64,000 nt of DNA, taken from NCBI GenBank assembly GCA_963794605.1, contig CAWCEN010000002.1:434001-498000 (forward strand). Direction: 5' to 3'. The notes beneath the pieces were generated by a model. That model had not been told where the DNA came from and did not search any database. It saw only the letters and a list, made by a program, of their open reading frames with translations. Every line of letters begins with the position of its first letter. Within the stretch, counting starts at the first letter, position 1. A program made the translations under genes and the position numbers. Shown piece after piece: positions 8,361 through 16,931 of the stretch. The stretch is from VAXT01 sp963794605. GTDB lineage: Bacteria > Actinomycetota > Thermoleophilia > Gaiellales > Gaiellaceae.

Positions 8361-9686
8361 CTACGAACCGAGAACGGTCGCGAGCGCGTCTTCCCACACG
8401 CCGAGCGCCTCGTCGAGCTCGGAGTCGGTGATCACGAGCGGCACGAGCACGCGGATGCAGTTGCCGTCCGTGCCGGACTTGATCAGCAGCAGCCCGTTCC
8501 TGGCCGCCTCCTCGATCACTGCGCTCGCGGCCTCAGCGGCCGGCGCCTTCGTCTCCGGGTCCGCGACCAGCTCGATCGCGAGCATCGCGCCCAGCCCGCG
8601 CACGTCGCCGATCGTGTCCCAGCGCTCCTGCCACGCGAGCATGCGCGCCCGGATCGTGTCGCCGACGGCCTGAGCTCGCTCGACGAGCCCTTCCTCCTCG
8701 AAGACCTCGAGCACGGCGAGAGCCGCCGCCTGCGCGACCGGGTTGCCGACGTACGTCCCGCCGATCGCCGAGTCGGGCGGCGCGTCCATGATCTCGGCCT
8801 TGCCGATCACGGCTGAGAGCGGAAGCCCCGCGGCGATCGACTTCGCGATCGTCATCAGGTCGGGCTCGACACCGTGGTGCTCGATGCCCCACATGCGCCC
8901 GGTGCGCCCGAACCCGGTCTGCACCTCGTCGATGACGAAGAGGATGCCGTGCTCGTCGCAGATGTCCCGCACGCCCTGGACGAACTCCGTGGGCGCGACG
9001 ACGAACCCGCCCTCACCGAGAATCGGCTCCATCACGATCGCGGCCACGCTCTCCGCCGGCACCTGCGTCACGAACGCGCGCCGCAGCGACCTGAGCGCGG
9101 AGTCGACATCGATGCCCCGGTACGCGTGCGGGTACGGCACGCGGTAGACCTCGGGCGCGAACGGGCCGAGGCCCGCTTTGTACGGGTGCGTCTTCGAGGT
9201 CATCGTCATCGAGAGCATCGTCCGGCCGTGGAACGCGCCCTCGAAGGCGATGACCGCAGGGCGCTTCGTGTACGAGCGCGCGAACTTGATCGAGTTCTCG
9301 ATCGCCTCAGTGCCTGCGTTGAAGAACGCAGCCTTGGCCGGGCCCGTGAACGGCGCGACGGCGATCAGGCGCTCGGCGAGGTCGACATAGACCTCGTAGG
9401 GGACGATCGTGAAGTCCGTGTGCGCGAAGCGGTTGAGCTGCTCCTGCGCGGCCTCGACGACCTTCGGGTGCGAGTGGCCGACGTTGAGGCAGCCGACACC
9501 GCCGGTGAAGTCGATGAACGTGTTGCCGTCGACGTCGGTGAGCATCGCTCCGCGTCCCTCGGCGGTGACGATCGGGTGGACCAGCGAGAGCGGCGCCGCG
9601 ATCACGCGCTCCTTGCGCTCGATGATCTCGCGAGACTTGGGGCCCGGGACCTCGGTCCGGAGCTCGATCGACTTCGTCATGGCCAT
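8361..9686 (-). CDS. gabT: Class III aminotransferase, 4-aminobutyrate aminotransferase-like
   Basis: 441-residue PLP-dependent fold type I aminotransferase. Seen: FFNAGTEAIENSIKFAR (cofactor phosphate region), FVIDEVQTGFGRTG with the PLP-ring Asp, and TIAKSIAAGLPLSAV with the Schiff-base Lys. The sequence is closest in feel to GabT, which moves the amino group of GABA to 2-oxoglutarate, but ornithine or other omega-amino substrates remain possible. ATG at 9686 (M-A-M-T-K-S) is chosen; the frame stays open farther upstream but runs into the divergent pdxH gene. PdxH makes its cofactor. Confidence 0.88.
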   Translation of the reverse strand: MAMTKSIELRTEVPGPKSREIIERKERVIAAPLSLVHPIVTAEGRGAMLTDVDGNTFIDFTGGVGCLNVGHSHPKVVEAAQEQLNRFAHTDFTIVPYEVYVDLAERLIAVAPFTGPAKAAFFNAGTEAIENSIKFARSYTKRPAVIAFEGAFHGRTMLSMTMTSKTHPYKAGLGPFAPEVYRVPYPHAYRGIDVDSALRSLRRAFVTQVPAESVAAIVMEPILGEGGFVVAPTEFVQGVRDICDEHGILFVIDEVQTGFGRTGRMWGIEHHGVEPDLMTIAKSIAAGLPLSAVIGKAEIMDAPPDSAIGGTYVGNPVAQAAALAVLEVFEEEGLVERAQAVGDTIRARMLAWQERWDTIGDVRGLGAMLAIELVADPETKAPAAEAASAVIEEAARNGLLLIKSGTDGNCIRVLVPLVITDSELDEALGVWEDALATVLGS

Positions 9687-9723
9687 GCGTTGAAGATACA
9701 GCAGGAACCGGCTCTCTGCATAG

Positions 9724-10278
9724 GTGAATAACGAGTATTCATCCGATCCGCTCGACCAGGTTCGAGCGTGGCTCGACACAGACGTCGTAGCACTGGCGAC
9801 GGCTTCCGCGGACGGCGCCCCGTCGGTGCGGATGGTGCTGCTCAAGAAGGCGGACGAGCGCGGTTTCCTCTTCTTCACGAGCTATACGGGCCGCAAGGGA
9901 CGGGAGCTGGCCGAGAACCCACGCGCGGCGATCCTCGTCCACATGCCCGGGCGGCAGATTCGCGTCGAGGGGTCGGTTGAGAAGATCCCGGAGGGCGAGT
10001 CCGACGAGTATTGGGAGAAGCGCCCGCGCGGCTCGCAGGTCGCGGCCTCGATCTCGAGCCAGAGCGAGCCCGTCGAATCGCGCGAGGAGCTGGAGCGTCT
10101 CTTCGCCGAGTTCGACGCGACACATCCCGGCGAGATCCCGCGGCCCGCGCACTGGGGCGGTTTCCGTCTGATCCCGGACGCCTACGAGTTCTGGGAGCAC
10201 CGCGACAACCGCCTCCACGATCGAGTGCGCTACCGACGGGACGGCGAGAGCTGGACGCTGGAACGGCTGCAGCCGTGA
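9724..10278 (+). CDS. pdxH: Pyridoxamine 5'-phosphate oxidase
   Basis: 184-residue FMN-dependent oxidase converting PNP/PMP to pyridoxal 5'-phosphate. Hallmarks: DPLDQVRAWL near the N-terminus, SVRMVLLKKADERGFLFFT with FMN phosphate-binding Arg and Lys, KGRELAENP, and a C-terminal WGGFRLIPDAYEFW followed by NRLHDR. Length matches compact actinobacterial PdxH. GTG start is only 37 bp from the divergent aminotransferase start, so the two promoters overlap; the pairing of a PLP enzyme with a PLP synthase is functionally sensible. Confidence 0.94.
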   Translation: MNNEYSSDPLDQVRAWLDTDVVALATASADGAPSVRMVLLKKADERGFLFFTSYTGRKGRELAENPRAAILVHMPGRQIRVEGSVEKIPEGESDEYWEKRPRGSQVAASISSQSEPVESREELERLFAEFDATHPGEIPRPAHWGGFRLIPDAYEFWEHRDNRLHDRVRYRRDGESWTLERLQP

Positions 10279-10291
10279 CTACGGTTTCGGG

Positions 10292-11344
10292 GTGATTCTC
10301 GGACACCTCGATCTTGACGCCTTCTTCGCCGCGGTCGAGGAGCTCGAGAACCCCGAGCTGCGCTCCAAGCCGCTGATCGTCGGCGGCGACCCTCGCGGGC
10401 GCGGCGTCGTCGCGACCGCGAACTACGAGGCGCGCAAGTTCGGGATCGGCTCGGCCATGTCCTGCGCAGAGGCGCTGCGCCGGTGTCCGCACGCCGTCTT
10501 CGTCCGCCCGCGGCACAGCGTCTACCGCGAGTACTCGGCCTCGGTCTGGACCGCCGTGCGCGAGGTCGTGCCGACGGTCGAGCGAACGGGGCTAGACGAG
10601 GGGTACCTCGATCTCGGCGAGGTTGCGGACTCCTTCGGCGAGGCGCGCGCCGTCGCCGAGGCGGTTCAGACCTCCGTCCGCGGCGCCACGAGCCTGAGCG
10701 CGGCGATCGGCGTCGCGACCTCGAAGGTCGTCGCGAAGATCGCGAGCGACCGCCGCAAGCCGGGCGGGCTCACCGTCGTGCCTCCCGGGCGCGAGGCGTC
10801 GTTCCTGGCGCCGTTCGACGTGCGGCGCCTGCCGGGAGTCGGTCCGCGCTCCGAGGCGAGGCTGCGGGCTGCCGGCCTCGACACGATCGGCGCGCTTGCC
10901 GCGCTCAGTGACGCCGACCTGAAGCGGCTCCTGCCGGGCAAGGTCGGTCTTCTGCTGCGCGACCGTGCGCAGGGCATCGACCCGCGCCCGCTCGAAACCG
11001 TTACCGAGCGCATCTCGATCTCGACCGAGGAGACCTTCGAGCGCGACATCGCCGACCGCGACCGGCTCAAGGACGAGGTGCGGCGGATGGCGCTCGGGCT
11101 CGCCGAGCATCTGCAGAAGAAGGGCGAGACCGCGCGCACGGTGACGACGAAGGTCCGCTACCCGGACTTCGCGATCCGGAGTCGCTCGACGAGCCTTCCG
11201 GTCGGCACGGACGACGCCGACCGGATCTCCGAGCTCGCCTGCCAACTGCTCGACCGCGCCCTCGACGACCGACCTGGCGCGCTGAGGCTCGTCGGCGTCG
11301 GTCTTTCAGGCTTCGAGCCCCATCGCCAACTCGCGCTGGTCTAA
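10292..11344 (+). CDS. dinB: DNA polymerase IV (Y-family translesion polymerase)
   Basis: 350 residues. Catalytic motif DLDAFFAAVEE at residues 7-17 and the second acidic motif LDEGYLDL near 103-110 (usual form S-x-D-E-A-Y-L-D) supply the metal-binding Asp and Glu residues. A helix-hairpin-helix LPGVGPRSEARL follows near 178 and the little-finger domain fills the C-terminus. Copies damaged DNA with low fidelity. GTG start lies 13 bp after pdxH, probably co-transcribed. No clear beta-clamp-binding peptide was identified. Confidence 0.92.
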   Translation: MILGHLDLDAFFAAVEELENPELRSKPLIVGGDPRGRGVVATANYEARKFGIGSAMSCAEALRRCPHAVFVRPRHSVYREYSASVWTAVREVVPTVERTGLDEGYLDLGEVADSFGEARAVAEAVQTSVRGATSLSAAIGVATSKVVAKIASDRRKPGGLTVVPPGREASFLAPFDVRRLPGVGPRSEARLRAAGLDTIGALAALSDADLKRLLPGKVGLLLRDRAQGIDPRPLETVTERISISTEETFERDIADRDRLKDEVRRMALGLAEHLQKKGETARTVTTKVRYPDFAIRSRSTSLPVGTDDADRISELACQLLDRALDDRPGALRLVGVGLSGFEPHRQLALV

Positions 11345-11354
11345 CGTCAACTGG

Positions 11355-12797
11355 GTGAAGAGACACGCAGGCACCGCGCTGACGACGGTCGCGATGATCG
11401 CCGGGCTCGCGCTGCTCGGCTTCCTCGCGTGGTCGTGGTGGCAGAGCCGGCTTCCCGGGCGCTACGACGTCATGTCGTACGGCGAGGTCGACCTCGGCGG
11501 AGCGGAGCCCGTAGCTCATCGCCACGTCGGCGTCGACACCCTCACCGGCCCGAAGGGCAAGACGGACTACAAGGTCACTCTCACCGCCGAGAAGGCCCCG
11601 GTTCGGCTCGCCTCGGGCCAGGAGGTGAACGCCTGGACGTTCAACGGCAGTGCGCCCGGCCCGGAGCTTCGCATCCGTCAGGGAGACCTCGTCCAGGTCA
11701 CCCTCGTCAACAAGGACATCGCCGACGGCGTGACGATTCACTGGCACGGCCTCGACGTCCCGAACGCGGAGGACGGCGTGGCCGGGGTCACGCAGGACGC
11801 CGTCGAGCCGGGCGGCCGCTACGTCTACCGCTTCGAGCCGGAGCAGGTCGGGACGTTCTGGTACCACACGCACCAGGACGCCTCGCAAGGCGTGAAGCAG
11901 GGGCTCTTCGGCGCGCTCGTCATCGATCCGAAGCAGCGCCCTCGCGGTGTCGACCTCGCACTCCCGGTGCACACGTTCTCGGGTCGCACAGCGATCGGCT
12001 CCCACGACGACGTCTGGCGCAAAGCGATGCGACCGGGCACGCCCGTCCGGCTGAGGCTGATCAACACGGACAGCTCGTCGGAGCGGTTCCGACTCTCCGG
12101 TACGAGGCCGTCAGTAGTCGCGATCGACGGCGCGGAGATCCGGCCCGCTCCGGTGCCGCCGGGCGAGGCGATCGAGCTGGGAGCCGGCGGACGCTACGAC
12201 CTGGCGTTCCGGATGCCGGACGGCGTCGCGTCGGTCGAGGTCGTCAACTCCAAAGCTGCGCTGGTCCTCAGTCCGGACGGGACGGGAGAGCCGGCGGCCG
12301 TACCGTCAGAGCCGGTGTTCGACCCGGCCGCGCGCCGGCGGGCTGCGCCAGCTCTCCAGGGAGCGCACTTCGACCGTACGTTCGACCTGACGATCAGCAA
12401 GAAGGTCGGCTTTCTCAACGGACGGCCCGGACGGCACTGGGCGCTGAACGGCAAGCTCTATCCGCGCGTGCCGATGTTCGAGGTGGCGAAAGGCGACCTC
12501 GTGCGCATCAACCTCGTCAACGACTCCTCGTCTGTGCATCCGATGCACCTGCACGGCCACCACTTCCTCGTCCTCACGCGCGATGGGAAAGCCGTGAGCC
12601 CCTGGTCGACCGACACGCTGCTGATGCTCCCGCACGAGCGGTACTCGGTCGCCTTCCGGGCGAACAACGCGGGGCTCTGGATGCTGCACTGCCACAACCT
12701 CCAGCATGCGGCCGACGGCATGACCATGCACCTCATGTATGCGGGCGTGACGACGCCCTACCGGGCCGGCAAGTCAGCGCACAACGATCCCGAGTAG
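11355..12797 (+). CDS. Multicopper oxidase, laccase-like, membrane anchored
   Basis: 480 residues with an N-terminal hydrophobic helix (about residues 9-27), so exported and probably tethered. All four copper-ligand blocks are present in order: IHWHGLD, FWYHTHQD, HPMHLHGHHF and LHCHNLQHAADGM, giving type 1, 2 and 3 copper sites with a Met axial ligand. It would oxidise phenolics or metals (Cu, Mn, Fe) while reducing oxygen to water. Starts GTG 10 bp after dinB. Substrate not deducible. Convergent with the next gene, the stops being adjacent. Confidence 0.93.
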   Translation: MKRHAGTALTTVAMIAGLALLGFLAWSWWQSRLPGRYDVMSYGEVDLGGAEPVAHRHVGVDTLTGPKGKTDYKVTLTAEKAPVRLASGQEVNAWTFNGSAPGPELRIRQGDLVQVTLVNKDIADGVTIHWHGLDVPNAEDGVAGVTQDAVEPGGRYVYRFEPEQVGTFWYHTHQDASQGVKQGLFGALVIDPKQRPRGVDLALPVHTFSGRTAIGSHDDVWRKAMRPGTPVRLRLINTDSSSERFRLSGTRPSVVAIDGAEIRPAPVPPGEAIELGAGGRYDLAFRMPDGVASVEVVNSKAALVLSPDGTGEPAAVPSEPVFDPAARRRAAPALQGAHFDRTFDLTISKKVGFLNGRPGRHWALNGKLYPRVPMFEVAKGDLVRINLVNDSSSVHPMHLHGHHFLVLTRDGKAVSPWSTDTLLMLPHERYSVAFRANNAGLWMLHCHNLQHAADGMTMHLMYAGVTTPYRAGKSAHNDPE

Positions 12798-13253
12798 CTA
12801 GGCGGCCGGTGTCGCGGCTGCCGGCGTGGCCTCGACCGTCTCTGCGCGACCCTTCCACTCGCGATACGTGATCGCGGCGAGGAAGCCGAGGATGATGAAC
12901 GCGTTGATCGGGTGCAGCCCACCCGCGACGTACGGGACCCCGTAGCCGATCCAGGCGAGCACGACCTGGAGCGTCAACAGCCCAAAGACCCCGAGCGCCC
13001 GATAGATCCGCGATCGGGTGCGCGTGCCGAGAGAGACGAGCAAAAAGATGACCCCACCGAGCCAGATGAAGTAGCCAAGGGCGATGTGCGGGTCGAACGC
13101 CTTGTTGTACGAATCCTCGTCGATCGTGCTGCCGTCCTTGTCGAGCTTGTGGATGTTGTCGAATGCCCCGTACCCGGCGAAGAAGATCTGCAGGACGACG
13201 GCCGCGGTCAGGATCGTGACCCAGACCCGGTAGATCGATTGAAAGACCTTCAT
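12798..13253 (-). CDS. Four-helix membrane protein of unknown function
   Basis: 151 residues with four predicted membrane helices and an Ala/Thr/Pro-rich cytoplasmic tail. The helical pattern and a conserved-looking H-I-A-L-G-Y plus G-L-H-P-I-N-A-F suggest a small cytochrome-b561-like or DUF6220-like protein, but no heme ligation pair can be fixed. ATG at 13253 is preferred over GTG at 13262 because AAGGGAG (13264-13270) sits 10 bases before it and too close to the GTG. Adjacent to the convergent copper oxidase; a redox link is only a guess. Confidence 0.75.
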   Translation of the reverse strand: MKVFQSIYRVWVTILTAAVVLQIFFAGYGAFDNIHKLDKDGSTIDEDSYNKAFDPHIALGYFIWLGGVIFLLVSLGTRTRSRIYRALGVFGLLTLQVVLAWIGYGVPYVAGGLHPINAFIILGFLAAITYREWKGRAETVEATPAAATPAA

Positions 13254-13303
13254 CTCGGACACGCTCCCTTCGTCAACGCCGCAGGACGGGTTACGTTAAC
13301 CCG

Positions 13304-14344
13304 TCAATCGGCCCAACGGAAGCCCGCCGGCGCGAATTCTGGGTCGAGCGGGCTCTCGGGCAGACCGGGCTGCGGCTCTCGGGCGTTGTAGCCGCCCGGG
13401 GCGACGTCGTTCGGCGTGTCCGGGTGGAAGAGCGACGCGAGGTACTGGATCTGTCCGCGCCCCGGCCCGAGCTCCCACTGGCCGCCGCCGTAGGGGCTGA
13501 TCCCGTGCTCGGCGCAGTAGTCGTAGGCGTCGAACAGCCGCTTTACAGCGCCGAAGCGCGAGGGCTTGATGTTGATCGTGCGCGGCGGCCACGGGCGGCT
13601 CTCGATGTCCGCGACCGAGTGGATCGGCGCGTCCCATGTGATGCGAGCGGCATGGGGCTCGAGGACCGGGCGCGTCTCATCGTTGACATTTGGGTCCTCG
13701 ACCCAGGCGTCCGGGAACGCATCGAGCACCCGCTGGTAGAGGACGGGGTCCGGCGGCTGGTCGACCGCTGTGCCTTCGTACTGGCCCTTGAGGTCGACGG
13801 AGTCGATCGCTCCGGTCGCTGCGAGGCCGGCGACTAGCTCGTCAGTCCAGTCGCTCGTCGGGTCGAGCTTGAAGCGGAGGCCCGGGTAGAGGTCCAGCCA
13901 GCGGCGGATCTCGTCGGCGGAGGGCGGGTCGGCTAGCCGCCTCGAGGTGACGAACGTGACCGGCCTCGGCTCGCGATCGACGGCCTCGACGAGCGTTCGA
14001 CCCATCTGGCGCAGCCCGAGGTCCAGGGCCGCGCTCTCGAAGGCCCAACGCCGGTAGTCGTGCCAGGCCTCCATCTCCGGCGGCTCGGTGAACATCGTCA
14101 GCCCATCGAGCAGCTGCGAGTACGAGTCGAGCGTAAACGAGCCCTCGAGCGGCAGGTCGTCCGGTGGCGGGTGATCGGTCGCCGTGTACGTCACGTCCTC
14201 GCCGACGCCCTCCTCCTCTCCTCCGCGCAGGTGGATGACCGTCGTCACGCGCGTGAACTCGGGAGAGACCACGTATTCGCGCCGCTCGAGCTCGTACGAG
14301 TCGATCTCGAGCTCGAGGTCTTTGACGGAGTCGTAAAGGCCCAT
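13304..14344 (-). CDS. Enolase-superfamily protein (muconate cycloisomerase/OSBS-like)
   Basis: 346 residues with the split architecture of the superfamily: an N-terminal capping domain and a C-terminal TIM-barrel. Barrel-end metal-ligand candidates appear in order as VDLKG, WVEDPN and TWDAPIHS, with a late NIKPSRFGA lysine that could be the general base; the usual K-x-K motif on the second strand is reduced to F-K-L-D. It might be an o-succinylbenzoate synthase or dipeptide epimerase relative, but no menaquinone gene is nearby. ATG start 25 bp from the divergent dcd. Confidence 0.75.
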   Translation of the reverse strand: MGLYDSVKDLELEIDSYELERREYVVSPEFTRVTTVIHLRGGEEEGVGEDVTYTATDHPPPDDLPLEGSFTLDSYSQLLDGLTMFTEPPEMEAWHDYRRWAFESAALDLGLRQMGRTLVEAVDREPRPVTFVTSRRLADPPSADEIRRWLDLYPGLRFKLDPTSDWTDELVAGLAATGAIDSVDLKGQYEGTAVDQPPDPVLYQRVLDAFPDAWVEDPNVNDETRPVLEPHAARITWDAPIHSVADIESRPWPPRTINIKPSRFGAVKRLFDAYDYCAEHGISPYGGGQWELGPGRGQIQYLASLFHPDTPNDVAPGGYNAREPQPGLPESPLDPEFAPAGFRWAD

Positions 14345-14369
14345 GGAGAGTGAACCTTAGAATCCTCGC

Positions 14370-14948
14370 GTGGTCCTTTCCGACCGAACCATCGAGCGGC
14401 TGATCGACGAGGGCCGGATCGGGATCGATCCGTACGACCCGGATCTACTGCAGCCGTCCAGCGTCGACGTGCGGGTCGACCGCTTCTTCCGCGTCTTCCA
14501 CAATGCGCGCTACCCGTACATCGACGTCAAGGAGCCGCAGGAGGACCTGACCGAGCTTGTCGAGATCGACGAGGAGCGGCCCTTCATTCTCCACCCGGGC
14601 GAGTTCGTGCTCGGCTCGACGCTGGAGCGGATCACGCTGCCGGACGACCTCGTCGCGCGCCTCGAGGGCAAGTCGTCGCTCGGCCGGCTCGGGCTGCTCA
14701 TCCACTCGACGGCCGGCTTCATCGACCCGGGTTGGGACGGCCACGTCACGCTCGAGCTCTCGAACGTGGCGAACCTCCCGATCACGATCTACTACGCGAT
14801 GAAGATCGGCCAGCTCTCGTTCGTCCAGCTGACCGAGCCTGCGGAGACGCCGTACGGCACCGGAGAGCTCGGCTCGAAGTACCAGGGGCAGCAGGGGCCG
14901 ACTCCGAGCCGCTACTGGCAGAACTTCGAGCGCGAGACCGCGAAGTGA
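14370..14948 (+). CDS. dcd: dCTP deaminase
   Basis: 192 residues. Trimeric dUTPase-fold enzyme producing dUTP (or, in actinobacterial bifunctional forms, dUMP directly) from dCTP. Seen: MVLSDRTIERLI start, QPSSVDVRVDRFF, the catalytic segment GKSSLGRLGLLIHSTAGFIDPGW and the C-terminal GSKYQGQQGPTPSR nucleotide lid. GTG start. Its TGA overlaps the GTG of the following SDR gene, making a three-gene operon with the peptidase. The mono- or bifunctional state cannot be settled here. Confidence 0.95.
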   Translation: MVLSDRTIERLIDEGRIGIDPYDPDLLQPSSVDVRVDRFFRVFHNARYPYIDVKEPQEDLTELVEIDEERPFILHPGEFVLGSTLERITLPDDLVARLEGKSSLGRLGLLIHSTAGFIDPGWDGHVTLELSNVANLPITIYYAMKIGQLSFVQLTEPAETPYGTGELGSKYQGQQGPTPSRYWQNFERETAK

Positions 14949-15820
14949 TCCTGCTCACCGGTGGCACCGGCTTCGTCGGCGGCCACGTGCTGAGAGCGCT
15001 CCGGGCGGCAGGACGGCCCGTTCGCTGCCTCGTTCGCGACCCCGGGAAAGCGGACCTCGATTGCGAGCTCGTCCAGGGAGACATGACCGATGCGGCCAGC
15101 CTGCAGCGCGCCGTCGAGGACGTGGACACGGTCGTCCACCTGGTCGCGATCCGCCAGGGCAAGAAGGAGCAGTTCGAGCGGATCATGTCGCAGGGCACGC
15201 GCGACCTGCTCGCTGCCTCGAAGGATGCCGGCGTCGAGCGCTTCGTCCTGATGAGCGCGCTCGGGACGAGCCAGGAGTCGAAGGACCTCGTCCCGTACTA
15301 CGGCGCGAAGTGGGAGATGGAGCAGGCCGTGAAGGGCGCGGGCATTCCGTACGTGATCTTCCGGCCCAGCTTCATCTTCGAGCGCGACGGCGGGATCCTG
15401 CCGACCTTCGCCAAGATCGCGCGTCTCGCGCCCGTGACGCCGATCACGGGAAGCGGGACGCAGCGGATCCAGCCGATCTGGGCGGGCGACCTGGCCGCCT
15501 ATTTCGAGCGGGCGATCGACCTCGAAGCGGCGACGAACCGGACGTTCGAGCTCGGCGGGCCGGACATCGTCAGCTGGAACGAGTTCTGGGAGCGGCTGAA
15601 GAAGGTGCGCGGGATCCGGCGGCCCAGCGTCCACGTCCCGATGGGCCTGATGCGGATGAATGCCCTCCTCACGGAGCGTCTACCCGGCAACATCCCGCTC
15701 ACGCGCGACCTGCTGAAGATGCTCGAGCACGGCGACAACGTGGTCACGAACGACGACGCGGCGCAGACCTTCCAGCTCCCGCTCGTGCCGCTGGACGAGC
15801 AGCTGCGGAGGGCCGCCTGA
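14945..15820 (+). CDS. NAD(P)-binding SDR, complex I NDUFA9/atypical epimerase type
   Basis: 291 residues. The N-terminal Rossmann motif TGGTGFVGGHV at residues 5-15 binds NAD(P). A Y-x-x-x-K pair occurs in VPYYGAKWEMEQ but without the classical Ser-Tyr-Lys spacing being certain, so it belongs to the atypical SDRs such as the NDUFA9-like group. Role unknown; members are linked to quinone or lipid chemistry. GTG start overlaps the dcd stop by 4 bp and its TGA shares a base with the next ATG, so it is translationally coupled on both sides. Confidence 0.85.
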   Translation: MILLTGGTGFVGGHVLRALRAAGRPVRCLVRDPGKADLDCELVQGDMTDAASLQRAVEDVDTVVHLVAIRQGKKEQFERIMSQGTRDLLAASKDAGVERFVLMSALGTSQESKDLVPYYGAKWEMEQAVKGAGIPYVIFRPSFIFERDGGILPTFAKIARLAPVTPITGSGTQRIQPIWAGDLAAYFERAIDLEAATNRTFELGGPDIVSWNEFWERLKKVRGIRRPSVHVPMGLMRMNALLTERLPGNIPLTRDLLKMLEHGDNVVTNDDAAQTFQLPLVPLDEQLRRAA

Positions 15821-16506
15821 TGGCGCACCCGCAGATCGTCGCCGCGGGCGGGCTCGGGGACGAGGACGGCCCCGGAGTGCTGATCCGGTTCGTGCTCAGC
15901 CTCAGTGGCCAGGAACGCCCACGGGTCTGCCTCGTGCCAACCGCGACCTCGGAGCTTCCCGAGTACACCGTCCGCTTCTACTCCGAGCTCAGCCCGTACG
16001 CAGAGTGCTCGCACATCTCGTTCTTCCCCTGGCCGCGAGACGATCTCCGAGAGCATGTGCTCTCGCGCGATGTGATCTTCGTCAGCGGCGGGAACACGGC
16101 GAACATGCTGGCCGTCTGGCGAGTCCACGGCTTCGACCAGATCCTCCGCGAGGCCTGGGAGCAGGGAATCGTGCTCGCGGGGTCGAGCGCCGGGATGATC
16201 TGCTGGTTCGAGGCCGGGGTGACCGACTCGTTCGGCCCACAGCTCGAGGGGATGCGCGATGGGCTCGGGTTCCTGGCCGGGAGCGCGTGCCCACACTACG
16301 ACGGAGAAGAGCGGCGCCGACCCGTGTATCAGGAGCTCGTCGCGGGCGGCTTCCCGGCAGGGCTTGCGGCCGACGACGGAGTCGGCCTCCACTTCGTCGG
16401 CACCGAGTTCAAAGAGGCCGTGAGCGTCCGCGAGGGGGCCAATGCGTACCGCGTCGAGAGCGGAAGCGAGACCCGGATCGACGCGCGTCTCCTCGGAAAA
16501 GAGTAG
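15820..16506 (+). CDS. Peptidase E-like (family S51) hydrolase
   Basis: 228 residues with a class I glutamine-amidotransferase-like fold. The nucleophile elbow G-S-S-A-G-M (about residues 125-130) carries the serine expected in S51 dipeptidases such as aspartyl dipeptidase PepE; the preceding VIFVSGGNTANML is the family's conserved strand-loop. Conserved C-P-H-Y-D and D-D-G-V-G segments follow. Probably cytoplasmic; could hydrolyse Asp-X dipeptides or act on a cyanophycin-like substrate. Ends three-gene dcd operon; a strong hairpin begins at its stop codon. Confidence 0.88.
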   Translation: MAHPQIVAAGGLGDEDGPGVLIRFVLSLSGQERPRVCLVPTATSELPEYTVRFYSELSPYAECSHISFFPWPRDDLREHVLSRDVIFVSGGNTANMLAVWRVHGFDQILREAWEQGIVLAGSSAGMICWFEAGVTDSFGPQLEGMRDGLGFLAGSACPHYDGEERRRPVYQELVAGGFPAGLAADDGVGLHFVGTEFKEAVSVREGANAYRVESGSETRIDARLLGKE

Positions 16507-16547
16507 GGCCGTTGAAACGGGGGAACCCATGGTTCCCCCGTTGGCCC
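16506..16547 (+). terminator. Hairpin after the S51 peptidase gene
   Basis: A perfect 12-bp inverted repeat (arms 16516-16527 and 16531-16542, loop cat) built from aacgggggaacc, extended by GGGCC/GGCCC, begins at the stop codon. No long T run follows, so it is a likely but not classical intrinsic terminator. Confidence 0.6.
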
Positions 16548-16633
16548 CCTCCTTCACAGAGCTCGACGGCGCACAGGTTCAGGCTCCCGCCGGGCAAAGC
16601 CCGGCTCCGCCGCGGTGGACATCCGTTCAGCCC

Positions 16634-16669
16634 ACAAAAAGAGCAGGGGCCGCACAAGAGGCGGCCCCT
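16634..16669 (-). terminator. Rho-independent terminator of the minus-strand sufS/sufU/methyltransferase direction
   Basis: Perfect 9-bp arms AGGGGCCGC (16645-16653) and GCGGCCCCT (16661-16669) with a 7-base loop; read on the minus strand the stem is followed by tgctcttttt. It lies about 260 bp past the methyltransferase stop, implying a long 3' segment or an additional small gene in between. Confidence 0.75.
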
Positions 16670-16759
16670 AGTCCGGTTACCAGCGTCGTATTGGTAGAGG
16701 CGCTTCCGGCCGGCTGCTAGCTCACCGGCGGCGCGTCGTGCACGAGCCCCCTACGCTGG

Positions 16760-16853
16760 CTAGGCGATTCCCCATAGGTCTCGGGGACACACCTCTACCC
16801 GCTGGTACCTCCACTGCCCGTACTGGAATCTGTCAAGCCGGACCACCTCCTTT
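16760..16853 (-). other. Perfect Shine-Dalgarno with candidate very small ORFs
   Basis: In the 425-bp gap between the S51 peptidase and methyltransferase genes, the minus strand reads AAAGGAGGTGGTCC (SD part 16844-16853), a full match to the 16S anti-SD. A TTG at 16834-16836, 9 bases on, would give only 13 residues (stop at 16795). The other frame, open from GTG 16846 to TAG 16760, would encode 28 residues ending W-R-Y-Q-R-V-E-V-C-P-R-D-L-W-G-I-A, which looks peptide-like but has its start inside the SD. The rest of the gap holds only the two hairpins and the palindrome at 16912. Confidence 0.3.
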
Positions 16854-16911
16854 CCGCGGTTGTCGCAACTGTAGCCGTTCGATGAGGACGTACGCCATTC
16901 CAGGCCTGTCC

Positions 16912-16924
16912 GGTGCCAGGCACC
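16912..16924. repeat. GGTGCC-A-GGCACC palindrome
   Basis: Perfect 13-bp palindrome just downstream of the methyltransferase stop. The same core recurs at 53851-53863 and 53934-53944, so it belongs to a dispersed family. Confidence 0.6.
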
Positions 16925-16931
16925 TGACGTG

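Noticed and set aside
16576..16620. Possible third copy of the double-hairpin element (ttcagg...ccgggcaaagcccgg)
   Set aside because: Only the short gccgggcaragcccg core matches; the second stem is absent.
16841..16855. Plus-strand ggaccacctcctttcc resembles the 3' end of 16S rRNA
   Set aside because: No other 16S sequence precedes it; the minus-strand reading as a Shine-Dalgarno sequence explains it.
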